Shown: positions 53,087-62,941, numbered from the stretch's first letter. The stretch: 64,000 nucleotides of DNA from an uncultured Bacillota bacterium (GCA_958426775.1 CATZZP010000001.1:124001-188000), one strand, 5' to 3'. Notes: generated by a model not told the origin, from the letters alone. Translations and numbers: made by a program.

Positions 53087-54172
53087 ATGATTGAAGTTAT
53101 GAAAGACTTGCTTGCAATGGCAAGAGACAGTGGTGCCAGTGACCTTCATATTACTGTAGGTACCTGCCCTAAAATTCGTCTTAACGGTGAGCTTACCGAT
53201 ATTGATAAGTATCCTGTTATGACTCCTGAGGATACAAAGAGTATTCTATATTCCATTTTATCTGAATTTCAGGTTTCCTATCTGGAAAATATGGGTGAGC
53301 TTGACTTTGCTTACGAGGACGATTCGGGCACACGTTTCAGAGCTAACGTTTTTAAGCAAAAGGGTAATATCGGCGGTGTATTCAGAGTTTTGCCTTCAAG
53401 AATTCTTACCTTGGAGGAGTTGGATTTGCCACCTGTTATCAGAACCTTTGCTTCACTTAAAAAAGGTCTTGTGCTTGTAACAGGTCCTACAGGTAGCGGT
53501 AAGTCAACTACTCTTGCGGCTATTATTAACCAGGTAAACAGAATGCGTCGTGACCATATTATCACAATCGAGGACCCTATCGAGTACGTGCATCATCACA
53601 ACAAGTGTATTGTAAACCAGCGTGAGGTTGGTACTGATACCCTTTCCTTTGAAAATGCACTCAGAGGCTCACTCCGTGAGGACCCTGACGTTATCCTTGT
53701 AGGTGAGATGCGTGATAACGAAACAATTTCTGTTGCTCTTACTGCGGCAGAAACAGGTCACTTGGTATTCTCAACCCTCCATACAATCGGTGCGGCTTCT
53801 ACCATTAACCGTATTATTGACTCCTTCCCTCCTCATGCAAGACAGCAGGTTAGAACACAGCTTGCCATGGTTCTTGAGGGCGTTGTTACCCAGCGTCTTG
53901 TACTTAGAAAAGAGGGTAAGGGACGTCTTGCGGCACTTGAAATTTTGTGTATGAATGATGCTATCCGTCATATGATTCGTGAGGATAAAACTCACCAGAT
54001 TTCTTCTACCATGCAAACAAGCTCTTCGGCAGGTATGCAAACTCTTGACTACCATCTTGCACAGCTTGTTAAGGCAGAAAAAATCAGTATGCAGACAGCA
54101 GTTGCTAACTGTCTTGAAATTGACAACTTTAAGCGTTATATGAACGCAAATAATGCGAATAATAATCTTTAA
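53087..54172 (+). CDS. pilT: Pilus retraction ATPase PilT
   Basis: Twitching motility ATPase, 361 residues. Walker A GPTGSGKSTT, Walker B (DPDVILVGEMRDNETI), no zinc tetracysteine, and the PilT-specific AIRHMIRE motif near residue 290. The N-terminal GASDLHITVG is typical. Its presence implies retractable pili, hence twitching, adhesion or DNA uptake. Last gene of the operon. Confidence 0.97.
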   Translation: MIEVMKDLLAMARDSGASDLHITVGTCPKIRLNGELTDIDKYPVMTPEDTKSILYSILSEFQVSYLENMGELDFAYEDDSGTRFRANVFKQKGNIGGVFRVLPSRILTLEELDLPPVIRTFASLKKGLVLVTGPTGSGKSTTLAAIINQVNRMRRDHIITIEDPIEYVHHHNKCIVNQREVGTDTLSFENALRGSLREDPDVILVGEMRDNETISVALTAAETGHLVFSTLHTIGAASTINRIIDSFPPHARQQVRTQLAMVLEGVVTQRLVLRKEGKGRLAALEILCMNDAIRHMIREDKTHQISSTMQTSSSAGMQTLDYHLAQLVKAEKISMQTAVANCLEIDNFKRYMNANNANNNL

Positions 54173-54178
54173 TTATAG

Positions 54179-54206
54179 AAGGCAGTGACTTTAATCACTG
54201 CCTTTT
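54179..54206. terminator. Bidirectional terminator
   Basis: AAGGCAGTGA pairs with TCACTGCCTT around CTTTAA with T runs. It ends the pilus operon and contains the stop codon of the convergent transporter gene (54191-54193). Confidence 0.85.
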
Positions 54207-56044
54207 CTGCATCTGTAAAGACTGTAAAGCAGTAGAGCAAACACAATAAGTGTACCGATACTGCCTAAGCTAAAGCCTACGTTTATAAAGTCGTGAAAGG
54301 TCTTACTTCCTATAGGAATAATTGCAAGTACAGCAAGTAAAATTCCGGTTAAACCTTCTCCCGCAATTAATCCTGAACAGTAAAGTATACCGTTATTAAT
54401 ACCCTCCTTGGGCGTATTAAGCTTGTCAAAAATCAACCTTATTAAGCCTCCTGTCATTATACCGCTGCTAAGAGAAAAAGGCAGATATAAGCCTATACAA
54501 AGAGGCAGAACGGGTATGCCGATTATTTCGGCGGTAAGGGCGATAAAGGCACCTACAATTACCAGTGTCCAGGGCAGAGAGCCGCCCATGACACCCTCTG
54601 TTACTATTTTCATAAGTGCAGCCTGTGGTGCAGGCAGTTCTGCGGAGCCGTAGCCCCAAGCCCTATTCATAAGATACAGTACAAGACCTATTACAAGGGA
54701 GGAGGCTACTACACCTATAAGCTCGCCTATCTGTTGCTTTTTAGGAGTGGCTCCTAAAATGTAGCCTGTTTTTAAATCCTGGGAGGTATCTCCTGCAACA
54801 GAAGCAATTATACATATAACAGAGCCTATAGCAATAGCTCCTGTCATACCCTTTTGTAAACTTGTACCTGTCATTTTAAGAATAAGTGCCGCTATTAAAA
54901 GGGTTGCTATGGTCATACCCGAAACAGGATTGTTTGAGCTGCCTACAAGACCTACCAGTCTTGAGGAAACTGCGGTGAAGAAAAAGCCGAAAAGCACTAT
55001 AATTCCTGCACCTAAAAGGGTAACGGGTATTGCAGGTGAAAGCCAGATTACAAGCATTACAATTAATACTGTGGCAAGGATAATGCTATATGAAATATCA
55101 GTATCCCGTGGGTCCTGTTTAGCAGCTTCTTTATCAAATCCCTTTATTGTTTTTATGAAGGTAGAGCCGATAAGGGGAAGGGATTTTAACAAGCTTATTA
55201 TGCCTCCTGCGGCAACAGCACCTGCACCTATATATCTGATATAGCTTGACCACAGCTCTGTTGATGTAAGAGTGCCTATATCAGCCTGTGCAGGAGCAAT
55301 AACCGTATTTCCGCCGAAAAAAGAAATAAGAGGCATAATTACAAGCCAGGCTAAAACTCCCCCTGCAAACATATAGGCAGAAATTTTAAAGCCACAGATA
55401 TAGCCTACGCCTGTAAGAGCAGGCAAGGCTGAAAGTCCTATTCCGCTACCCTTGTAAAAGGTAAGCTCCTTATGCAGCTCTGAGGGAAAAAGACCCATAC
55501 CGTCAGAAAAAAAATTATATAAGGCAGATATACTCATACCCCTGAACACGGTACTTGCAGAGCTTCCTTTGCTTTCACCTGCAAGAAGCACCTCGGAGCA
55601 GGCTGTACCCTCAGGATAAGGCAGTGTATCCTTTTCCTTTATAATTAAGGCACGTCTTAAGGGTACCATAAACATTACACCCAGAATGCCTCCGCATAAG
55701 GTAATTAAAAATATCTCTGTAAGAGAGGGTGGAGAGGTGTTCCATTCCTCAGCCCACATAAACAGTACAGGTATTGTAAAAATAGCACCTGCCGCTACAG
55801 ACTCACCTGCAGAGCCTATAGTCTGCACAATATTATTCTCCCTTACGGAGTTACGTTTTAAAATAAGTCTTATTATTCCCATAGATACAACTGCCGCAGG
55901 AATTGAGGCAGATACTGTCATACCCACTCTTAACCCTAAATAAGCATTAGCACCGCTGAATACACAGGCAAGTATAATACCTGTAATTATTGCCGTTGGT
56001 GTAAGCTCTTTATCAGGTGATTTTTTTGTGTGTTCCTTATTCAT
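54191..56044 (-). CDS. OPT family oligopeptide transporter
   Basis: Integral membrane transporter of 617 residues with about 14-16 hydrophobic segments. It starts with the OPT-type ELTPTAIITGIILACVFSGANAYLGLRVGMTVSASIPAA and contains NNIVQTIGSAGESVAAGAIFTIP and LPYPEGTACSEVLLAGE, both well conserved in bacterial OPT proteins. Substrates in the family are oligopeptides or metal-siderophore complexes; which applies here is unknown. RBS AAGGAG precedes ATG. Confidence 0.93.
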   Translation of the reverse strand: MNKEHTKKSPDKELTPTAIITGIILACVFSGANAYLGLRVGMTVSASIPAAVVSMGIIRLILKRNSVRENNIVQTIGSAGESVAAGAIFTIPVLFMWAEEWNTSPPSLTEIFLITLCGGILGVMFMVPLRRALIIKEKDTLPYPEGTACSEVLLAGESKGSSASTVFRGMSISALYNFFSDGMGLFPSELHKELTFYKGSGIGLSALPALTGVGYICGFKISAYMFAGGVLAWLVIMPLISFFGGNTVIAPAQADIGTLTSTELWSSYIRYIGAGAVAAGGIISLLKSLPLIGSTFIKTIKGFDKEAAKQDPRDTDISYSIILATVLIVMLVIWLSPAIPVTLLGAGIIVLFGFFFTAVSSRLVGLVGSSNNPVSGMTIATLLIAALILKMTGTSLQKGMTGAIAIGSVICIIASVAGDTSQDLKTGYILGATPKKQQIGELIGVVASSLVIGLVLYLMNRAWGYGSAELPAPQAALMKIVTEGVMGGSLPWTLVIVGAFIALTAEIIGIPVLPLCIGLYLPFSLSSGIMTGGLIRLIFDKLNTPKEGINNGILYCSGLIAGEGLTGILLAVLAIIPIGSKTFHDFINVGFSLGSIGTLIVFALLLYSLYRCRKGSD

Positions 56045-56152
56045 ATCTAAGCTCCTTTCTTTTTGTTAGTATGTACAGGTTTTCGGTTAAAATGTAAGGC
56101 ATATTGTTTTTTACAGGTGTATTATCAGCAAAAAAAATATTAATAATTCAAC

Positions 56153-56174
56153 TATTATGTTGATATTATGTTGA
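56153..56174. repeat. Exact 11-bp tandem repeat at a promoter
   Basis: TATTATGTTGA occurs twice back to back (56153-56163, 56164-56174) across the -35 box of the glycosyltransferase promoter. TTCAAC (56147-56152) and GTTGAA (56170-56175) also form an inverted repeat. One helical turn between units suggests a regulator site. Confidence 0.7.
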
Positions 56175-56188
56175 ATTTGAGGTAAAAT
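56160..56188 (+). promoter_or_regulatory. Promoter of the GT2-GtrA-YfhO operon
   Basis: TTGATA (56160-56165), 17 bases, TAAAAT (56183-56188). The 11-bp repeats overlap it. Confidence 0.55.
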
Positions 56189-56249
56189 ATAATAAGTATG
56201 TACAATTTTAACAGTAATATTTCAGAGTGTACATAGTATGGAGGAGCAT

Positions 56250-57200
56250 ATGAAAAAAGTCGATTTAATTGTTCCTTGTTATAATGAAAGTCAGGTTGTC
56301 AATATGTTCTTTGACGAGGCAAAGAAGGTTATTGACCGTCTTAAGGATTATGAGTTTAATTTTATTTTTGTAGATGACGGCAGTAGCGACAACACACTTG
56401 ATTTATTAAAGGAGCTTGCACAGAAAAATGATTGTGTAAAATATATATCCTTTTCACGTAATTTCGGTAAGGAGTCAGGTATGTATGCAGGACTTAAAAA
56501 CAGCACAGGAGATTATGTTGTAATACTTGATGCTGACCTACAGCATCCGCCTGCACTTATACCTCAGATGCTTGAGGCTATGGAAGAGGGCTATGATTGC
56601 TGTGCAACCAACCGAGCAACACGTAAGGGCGACCCTGCATTGCGTACCATGTTTACAAGGTGCTTTTACAGGTTTGTAAATAAAATATCCGAGGTGGATA
56701 TGCCTGACGGTGCAGGCGACTTCAGAATGATGAACCGTGCTATGGTAAATGCAGTTATTGCTATGAGCGAGGTGCAAAGATTTTCAAAGGGTATATTCAG
56801 CTGGGTAGGCTTTAAAACCAAGTGGATAGACTTTGAAAATGTGGAAAGAGCCGCAGGGGTTACAAAATGGAGCTTCTGGAAGCTTTTTGGTTATGCAATT
56901 GACGGTATAACGGCATTTTCTACCTTTCCCCTCAGAATTGCCTCATACTTAGGTACAATAATTTCCGCATCTTCCTTTATCTATCTTTTTTATATTATTA
57001 TAAAAACCATTGTTATAGGCAAGGATGTACCTGGCTATGCCTCAACAATAACCCTTATACTTTTTATAGGCGGTATTATTATTCTTTCCTGCGGTATTTT
57101 AGGCGAATATGTGGCCAAGATTTATATGGAGGTTAAAAACAGACCTGTGTATATAATAAATAAAACAAATATAGATGACCCTAAACAGGACTACAGGTAA
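56250..57200 (+). CDS. GT2 glycosyltransferase (DPM1/GtrB-like)
   Basis: A 316-residue membrane glycosyltransferase that moves a sugar from a nucleotide donor to polyprenyl phosphate. The GT-A domain has VPCYNES, FVDDGSSDNTLD, YISFSRNFGKESGMYAGL and the DxD-containing VILDADLQHPP; two membrane helices form the C-terminus. ATG 56250 follows GAGGAG; the ATG 12 bases earlier precedes that RBS. With the following GtrA-like gene it fits a GtrB/GtrA system that decorates surface polymers. Confidence 0.92.
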   Translation: MKKVDLIVPCYNESQVVNMFFDEAKKVIDRLKDYEFNFIFVDDGSSDNTLDLLKELAQKNDCVKYISFSRNFGKESGMYAGLKNSTGDYVVILDADLQHPPALIPQMLEAMEEGYDCCATNRATRKGDPALRTMFTRCFYRFVNKISEVDMPDGAGDFRMMNRAMVNAVIAMSEVQRFSKGIFSWVGFKTKWIDFENVERAAGVTKWSFWKLFGYAIDGITAFSTFPLRIASYLGTIISASSFIYLFYIIIKTIVIGKDVPGYASTITLILFIGGIIILSCGILGEYVAKIYMEVKNRPVYIINKTNIDDPKQDYR

Positions 57201-57211
57201 GAGGTGTGACT

Positions 57212-57640
57212 ATGATTGAAACCCTGTTTAAAGCACTTGTCAACAGAGAAACTATAAGCTATCTGTTTTTCGGTGTGTTAACAACTGTTGTCAGCATAGC
57301 GTCCTATGAGCTTGTAAAAAGGCTGTTGGCAAGGAAAAAGGAGCCTACACCCCTTATTATTAATATTGCAACTATTGCAAGTTGGATACTTGCAGTTGCC
57401 TTTGCATTTATTACAAACAAGCTTTTTGTATTTCAATCGGACTCAATGGCGGCTGAGGTTCTTGTTAAGGAGATAATCGGCTTTGTAGGAGCAAGGCTTG
57501 TATCCTTGGGCTTTGAAGTGGTGTGGATGAATCTGACTACTGTTGTACTCAAGTGGAACGACAGCCTCTGCAAAATATTGGCACAGTTTGTAATTACGGT
57601 ACTTAATTATATTTTCAGCAAACTATATATCTTTAAATAA
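57212..57640 (+). CDS. GtrA-like membrane protein
   Basis: A 142-residue protein with four predicted membrane helices, matching the GtrA family: ISYLFFGVLTTVVSIASYELVKRLL, then ASWILAVAFAFITNKLFVFQ and LNYIFSKLYIF at the end. GtrA is thought to flip polyprenyl-phosphate sugars made by the upstream GT2 enzyme. ATG 57212 has GAGG seven bases upstream; a GTG at 57206 overlaps that RBS. Confidence 0.9.
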   Translation: MIETLFKALVNRETISYLFFGVLTTVVSIASYELVKRLLARKKEPTPLIINIATIASWILAVAFAFITNKLFVFQSDSMAAEVLVKEIIGFVGARLVSLGFEVVWMNLTTVVLKWNDSLCKILAQFVITVLNYIFSKLYIFK

Positions 57641-57652
57641 GGAGAAGAAACA

Positions 57653-60340
57653 ATGAAAAACCAAAAAGATAATTGGTTCACGGCTAACCGATTTGTAATT
57701 TTTACCTTTGTACTTGCGGCACTTATTATGCTGCTGACCTACATTATAAGAGGTGTATATCCCTTTGGTGACCAGATTGTACTTAAGGTTGACCTCTATC
57801 ACCAGTATGCACCCTTCCATGAGGAATTACGCAGCAGAATTTTAAACGGTCAGAGCCTTTTCTACAGCTGGGAGGGGGGTCTTGGTAAGGAGTTTATTAC
57901 ACAAATTGCTTACTATACGGCAAGCCCTTTAAGTATCTTTATTCTGCTTTTTCCACAGGATGCCTTGCCTGAGGCATTGGCAATATTTATTTTATTAAAG
58001 ATTGCCTTTGCAGGTTCGTTTTTTGCTTACTACCTTAAAAAGAGCTTAGGTAAAGATGATTTATCTATTGTTGCTTTTGGTGTTTTATATGCCTTTACTT
58101 CTTATATAACAGGCTACTATTGGAACGTCATGTGGCTTGATGCAGTGGCTCTGTTCCCTATTGTTGCTTTAGGTATAGAAAGACTTGTAAAGGAGAATAC
58201 CCACCTTACCTATTGTATTTCTCTTGCAATTGTAATTATAGTAAACTTCTACATTGCTTTCCTTGTGTGTGTATTTGCAGTGCTTTACTTCCTTGTAATC
58301 CTTTTCTCAGAATATACCTGGAAAAAGGACAGGCAGATTATTATTGCAAGGACCGTAAAATTCGGCGTTATTTCCCTTATTGCCGGCGGTATATCAATGT
58401 TCCTTACAATACCTACCGCTATTGCACTTTCACATACCGATACAAGTGAAACAAACTTCCCTGCGTTTGAGTTTTATGAGAATGTATATCAGCTCTTAAC
58501 AAACCACTTTGCAGGTGCAAGACCTGTTGTACTTGCACGTAACGAGGACTTACCTAACGTTTACAGCGGTGTCCTTACAATGATGCTTATTCCCTTTTAC
58601 TTCTTTAATAAAAAATTTAAGAAAAAGGAAAAGGTGCTTTTTGGTGTATTAATGGCATTTATGCTTTTATGTAGCTGTGTTAAGCCTCTTGACTATATGA
58701 TACACGGCTTCCACTTCCCATCAAACTTGCCTCACAGATATACCTTTATTTATAGCTTTGTAATTATTACTCTTGCTTACAGAGGTCTTATAAATATAAA
58801 GGGTGTAAGCTTTGATATAGTATATAAGGCGGCTATATTCTACGGCTTGATTATATTCTTTACTGAGTTTGTTTTAGTACCTAACTATTCAGAGATTGAC
58901 TCTGTTCTTTCCGTAAGTGATATAGTTATTAACATTATCCTTATGGTAATTTACATTATTATTCTTTACTGCTATTTAAACGCAAGAACCAAGCAGGATA
59001 TAAAAAATGTGCTTATAGCTATGCTTGTATTTGTAGTAGCAGAGGCGGCATTTTCAAGTCATCAGGGTCTTGACAGAACCACAAGCAGAGATGCTTATGT
59101 TAAATATATAGACTCTGCTAATGAAGCTGTTGAGTATCTTGATGAGAGAGAAAATAACGAGTTCTACAGAACGGAATTCAGACGCTTTACCACTATTAAT
59201 GATGCGGCACTGTACCATTATAACGGTTTTTCACAGTTCTCATCACTGGCATCGGGCGGTATATCAAATATGATTGGTAACTTAGGTATTGCCGCAACGG
59301 GTAACTCCTACAGATACTATGACCCTACCTCTCTTGTTGATGCAATGTTTAACCTTAAATATGTTATGAACAAGGCAACAGACAGCGGTAACGGTGAGAT
59401 TAAGAACGAACGGTATACCTTCCTTGAAAAGTTTGGTAACGGGGGTGAAAAGGGTAACGTTTGGGTTTATGAAAACCCAAGGGTATTGCCTCTGGGCTTT
59501 ATGGTAGACAGTGATATAAATGACTGGCAGACAACCGACTCTCAGCCCTTTGATGTACAGAATGACTTTATTAAAAAGGCAGCAGGTGTTGATGAGGAAA
59601 TGTTTACAAATATTCCTCTTACAAGCTTTGATTATACCTTTATGAATATTACCGATAAGGAAAATGATAATATTTATAAGTATGAGCTTACAGAACCTGC
59701 CAACCTGAATAATCACCCTACAGTAACGGTTAAGATTAAGTCTGATAAGGACCAATATCTTTTTCTCTATGTTGATGCAGGTAACGCAAAGAGAGTTAAG
59801 TACGTGACAAACAGTGCTAACGAGGACAGAGAGCTTTCAGCAGGTAAGAGCTTATTTGATATAGGTAACGTTTCAAAGGACGAGGAAATTACGGTAACCT
59901 TTGAGCTTACCAATAAGGGTGAGTTTGAAAAAACCTATCGTAAGAACGGTACTGTTAAGGTATATGCCGCAAGCTACAATGATGATGTATTCCAGAAGGC
60001 GTATGACAAGCTTAACTCAAATCCATATGAGCTTACGGAATTTACGGATACAAAGCTTACAGGTACGGTAAATGCATCTGAGGACGGAGTAATGTTTACG
60101 TCTATTCCTTATAATGCAGGCTGGAAGGCTACAGTTGACGGTGAGGAAACTGACCTTGTATCTATAGCAGAGGACGGTGTAATAGGTATTAATGTGCCTA
60201 AGGGACAGCATGAGGTAGTATTTACCTTTACCCCTCAGGGTTTCTATCCGGGCTGTGTTATCAGTATTATATCACTTATAGCGGCAGTAGTTGTCAGCTT
60301 AACGGTTTATAAAAAGAAAAAGCCTGTTGAAGAGGCTTGA
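57653..60340 (+). CDS. YfhO family membrane protein
   Basis: An 895-residue membrane protein of the YfhO type, a GT-C-fold family that adds sugars to wall or lipid polymers outside the membrane. About 12 helices occupy the first 480 residues; the motif FGDQIVLKVDLYHQYAPF in the first loop and WEGGLGKEF are typical. A long extracellular beta-rich part (about 490-860) ends with YNAGWKATVDGEE and a last membrane helix. Probably acts with the GT2/GtrA pair upstream (inference). Confidence 0.9.
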   Translation: MKNQKDNWFTANRFVIFTFVLAALIMLLTYIIRGVYPFGDQIVLKVDLYHQYAPFHEELRSRILNGQSLFYSWEGGLGKEFITQIAYYTASPLSIFILLFPQDALPEALAIFILLKIAFAGSFFAYYLKKSLGKDDLSIVAFGVLYAFTSYITGYYWNVMWLDAVALFPIVALGIERLVKENTHLTYCISLAIVIIVNFYIAFLVCVFAVLYFLVILFSEYTWKKDRQIIIARTVKFGVISLIAGGISMFLTIPTAIALSHTDTSETNFPAFEFYENVYQLLTNHFAGARPVVLARNEDLPNVYSGVLTMMLIPFYFFNKKFKKKEKVLFGVLMAFMLLCSCVKPLDYMIHGFHFPSNLPHRYTFIYSFVIITLAYRGLINIKGVSFDIVYKAAIFYGLIIFFTEFVLVPNYSEIDSVLSVSDIVINIILMVIYIIILYCYLNARTKQDIKNVLIAMLVFVVAEAAFSSHQGLDRTTSRDAYVKYIDSANEAVEYLDERENNEFYRTEFRRFTTINDAALYHYNGFSQFSSLASGGISNMIGNLGIAATGNSYRYYDPTSLVDAMFNLKYVMNKATDSGNGEIKNERYTFLEKFGNGGEKGNVWVYENPRVLPLGFMVDSDINDWQTTDSQPFDVQNDFIKKAAGVDEEMFTNIPLTSFDYTFMNITDKENDNIYKYELTEPANLNNHPTVTVKIKSDKDQYLFLYVDAGNAKRVKYVTNSANEDRELSAGKSLFDIGNVSKDEEITVTFELTNKGEFEKTYRKNGTVKVYAASYNDDVFQKAYDKLNSNPYELTEFTDTKLTGTVNASEDGVMFTSIPYNAGWKATVDGEETDLVSIAEDGVIGINVPKGQHEVVFTFTPQGFYPGCVISIISLIAAVVVSLTVYKKKKPVEEA

Positions 60341-60345
60341 TTTAT

Positions 60346-60378
60346 AAAAGGGATAGGCTGTGTCTTATCCCTTTTGTT
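60346..60378 (+). terminator. Probable terminator after the YfhO gene
   Basis: AAAAGGGATA (60346-60355) pairs with TATCCCTTTT (60366-60375) around a ten-base loop; the T tract is short. Confidence 0.6.
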
Positions 60379-60399
60379 ATATACAAAGGAGGTATGTAA

Positions 60400-62616
60400 A
60401 TGTTAAAGAAAAAATTTGTTGCTCTTATAACAGCAGCAATAATGGTAATGACAAGCATGAGCTTAATTAACGCAGAGCCTGTATATGAATATGGTGATGT
60501 TAATATGAATGGCTCAATAACTTCAGATGATGCGGCTTTAGCTCTTGCCTATAGCCTTGACTCACAGCAGACCGTTCTTAATGAACAGCAGATAAAGCTG
60601 GCTGATGTAGACGGAGAAGCGGGAATTACTGCAAGCGATGCAGCCTGTATACTCCAGAAGGTGCTTGGTGAAATTACTTTGCCTGTAGGGAAGGACGATG
60701 AAACTACAACAGTAGAAACAACAACAGCTGAAACTACAATTGAAAGCACAGAAACAACAACAGAAACAACAACGGTTGAAACAACAGAAATAACAACAGT
60801 TGAAACAACAACGGTTGAAACAACAGAAACTACTACGGAACAAACTACTGCGGAAGTTACATACGCTTATTATGATTTTGTTGCAGAGGACCTTACAAAT
60901 GAACAAACAGGGTTAATAAACAACACTACAATAATCGGTGCGTACACTATTTTACCAAGCTATAAGGTGGGACAAACTACAGCGGAAACAGACAGCAGAA
61001 CCTATAATCAGCATTTACAGTTAAACGGTACGGGTAATAATTACGCAGCCTGCGTTTACTTTGATGCACCTTGCAGCGGTAGACTTTACATAGTAGCACG
61101 CTCATCTAATGCAACTCAGGAGAGAAGCTTAGTTCTTGCAAATGACAGTGGAACGGTTCAGACTATTTCAATGCCCACAGCGGCAAATGCCCCTGTGGCA
61201 GAAACCGTTATGATACCTTCAAACGGAAGATATTATATCTATGGCGGTATGGGCAATATTAATATATATCGGCTTACCTTTACAGGTACAGGTGAAATTG
61301 TATCAGAAACTACAACAGAAAGTACAACACGTACCACAACCAGTGAAACCACTACAGAGTCAACAACCTTCAGCGGAGATACCTCTGACGGTGTTGTTGT
61401 AGATAACTTTGATGATTTAAAAACAGAGCTTGCTAAGACAAATAACAAAATCTATATTAAGGGTACAATAGAATGCAGTGCAAATATTAAGCTCAGCACC
61501 TCAAATGCCAATGTAGAAATTTACGGCTTGCCTAATGCTGACGGTACAGCGGCAACCTTGGATTTTGCTAAGCTGAGGGATAGCCGAACCTCGGCAGGCT
61601 CAGGAGGAACGGGCTTTACAATAAGCGGCAGTCACTATACCTTTAAAAACGTGATTATTCAAAATGCAGGTGACTGCGGTGTAAGAATTACAGGTAACAA
61701 TAATACCTTTGAATACTGTATTTTCAGATACAACAATAACTCAGGTGTATCTATAACTAAGGGCGGTGCTTATAATACCTTCCGCTATGTGGACAGCTAC
61801 CGTAACGGTGACTTAGTTCAGAAGAACGGTGCAGATGCAGACGGCTTCTCTGTAAAGCTTGCAGCAGGAACGGATAATAAATTTTACAACTGTCGTGCGT
61901 GGGAAAACAGTGATGACGGCTGGGACAGCTATGACAGAGTAAGTGAAGGCGGATATATAGGCGATGTTTACTATATGGAATGTATAACATAGAATAACGG
62001 TAACCCATATGTGTTTACAGGTGAGTATGACTATAGTCATGGCTATGCTCTTGATAAAAATCTCCTTTATGTACAGGCTGTTTTAGAGGAATATCCTGAT
62101 TTTGAGGAGCAGTATAACAATAAAACCGTTACTGATTGGCCTCAGGTTACTGTAAGGCTTTTAGGCACAAGCAATACTTATGAAAATATCCACAGTACTA
62201 ATTGGAGAGGTAATCCTAACGGCTTTAAGTTTGGTTCGGCAGAAACACCAAGCTCCTCTTACAGATATATAAGAAACTGTATTGCCTTCGGTCATGAAAA
62301 TACACCTAACCAGACCCCTGCAAAGGGCTTTGACCAGAATAACGGCTATGCACAGTATGATATTATTAATGCTTTAAGCTTTGATAACGGTCAGAATTAC
62401 TGGATGGACAGAATGAGTGCAAACTCTATGACAGGTGTATTCTATAGCTTTAACAGCGGACAGGCGGACGCACCCGGCGACCTTACTCTTACAACCCCTA
62501 CTGCAGAAAAGGAGGCGGAATTAAGGGCGGAGGTTGAGTCTAAAACACAGTACATTTTAGATATGGTATATAGCAATAAAATCCCGGGTGAAGTAATTTA
62601 TAACGTATTTGAGTAA
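60400..62616 (+). pseudogene. Dockerin pectate lyase (PL9-like) with in-frame amber codon
   Basis: Secreted pectin-degrading enzyme, 738 residues if read through. A TAG at 61990-61992 (codon 531) splits it; the same frame then stays open to 62616. Domains: signal peptide (1-25), dockerin type I with two calcium loops (about 32-90), Thr/Glu linker (101-152), carbohydrate-binding-like beta domain (155-298), second linker (302-324), then a right-handed beta-helix with the PL9-type GADADGFSVKL and NSDDGWDSYD. The amber replaces a residue in CIT-x-NNG, where the family usually has Trp, so a TGG to TAG mutation is likely. RBS GGAGG. Product without read-through lacks the last third of the helix. 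Confidence 0.85.
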
Positions 62617-62619
62617 TAC

Positions 62620-62656
62620 AAAAAGCCGAGTATCATTGGATGCTCGGCTTTTTTAG
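62620..62656 (+). terminator. Intrinsic terminator
   Basis: AAAAAGCCGAG pairs with CTCGGCTTTTT with extra inner pairs, followed by T. It ends the pectate lyase transcript. Confidence 0.88.
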
Positions 62657-62736
62657 ATTTGCAGCTGTGTTGCATTGCTTGTATACATTATTTGATAATT
62701 ATAACTTAGAAATTCTAAAAATATGCTATAAAAATC

Positions 62737-62765
62737 TTGACATTTATAAATTTATCTGATAAAAT
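62737..62765 (+). promoter_or_regulatory. Promoter of tRNA-Thr(GGT)
   Basis: TTGACA (62737-62742), 17 bases, TAAAAT (62760-62765). Confidence 0.72.
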
Positions 62766-62818
62766 GATATGCGTTGGTGATTGCAGATATGTTCACTGAC
62801 AAAGGCATATTTAATTGT

Positions 62819-62891
62819 GCTGCTATAGCTCAGTAGGTAGAGCGCAGCATTGGTAGTGCTGAGGTCACCGGTTCAAATCCGGTTAGCAGCT
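62819..62891 (+). tRNA. tRNA-Thr (anticodon GGT)
   Basis: A 73-base cloverleaf. Acceptor GCTGCTA pairs with TAGCAGC, then discriminator T, with no encoded CCA. Anticodon stem CAGCA/TGCTG encloses TTGGTAG, giving anticodon GGT, which reads ACC and ACT. T loop GGTTCAAATCC. Own promoter and terminator. Confidence 0.95.
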
Positions 62892-62894
62892 TGA

Positions 62895-62924
62895 AAAAGC
62901 ACCCTGTTAAACGGGTGTTTTTTT
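62895..62924 (+). terminator. Terminator after tRNA-Thr(GGT)
   Basis: A stem GCACCC/GGGTGT-type around TGTTAAAC, followed by a T run of seven or more. Confidence 0.75.
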
Positions 62925-62941
62925 ATTTCAGTGAGGTAATT

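Noticed and set aside
59282..59755. A 157-codon open frame on the minus strand within the YfhO gene
   Set aside because: Antisense shadow of a well-supported gene, without RBS or family features. Similar antisense frames at 35050-35442 and 35541-35927 were rejected for the same reason.
60700..60860. Repetitive stretch in the pectate lyase as a CRISPR or satellite array
   Set aside because: It codes a Thr/Glu linker; unit length is irregular and there are no spacers. No CRISPR array was seen in the window.
61990..61992. TAG in the pectate lyase as a recoded sense codon
   Set aside because: radA (33962-33964) and the broken acetyltransferase gene (63387-63389) end with TAG, so amber acts as a normal stop. 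Point mutation is simpler.
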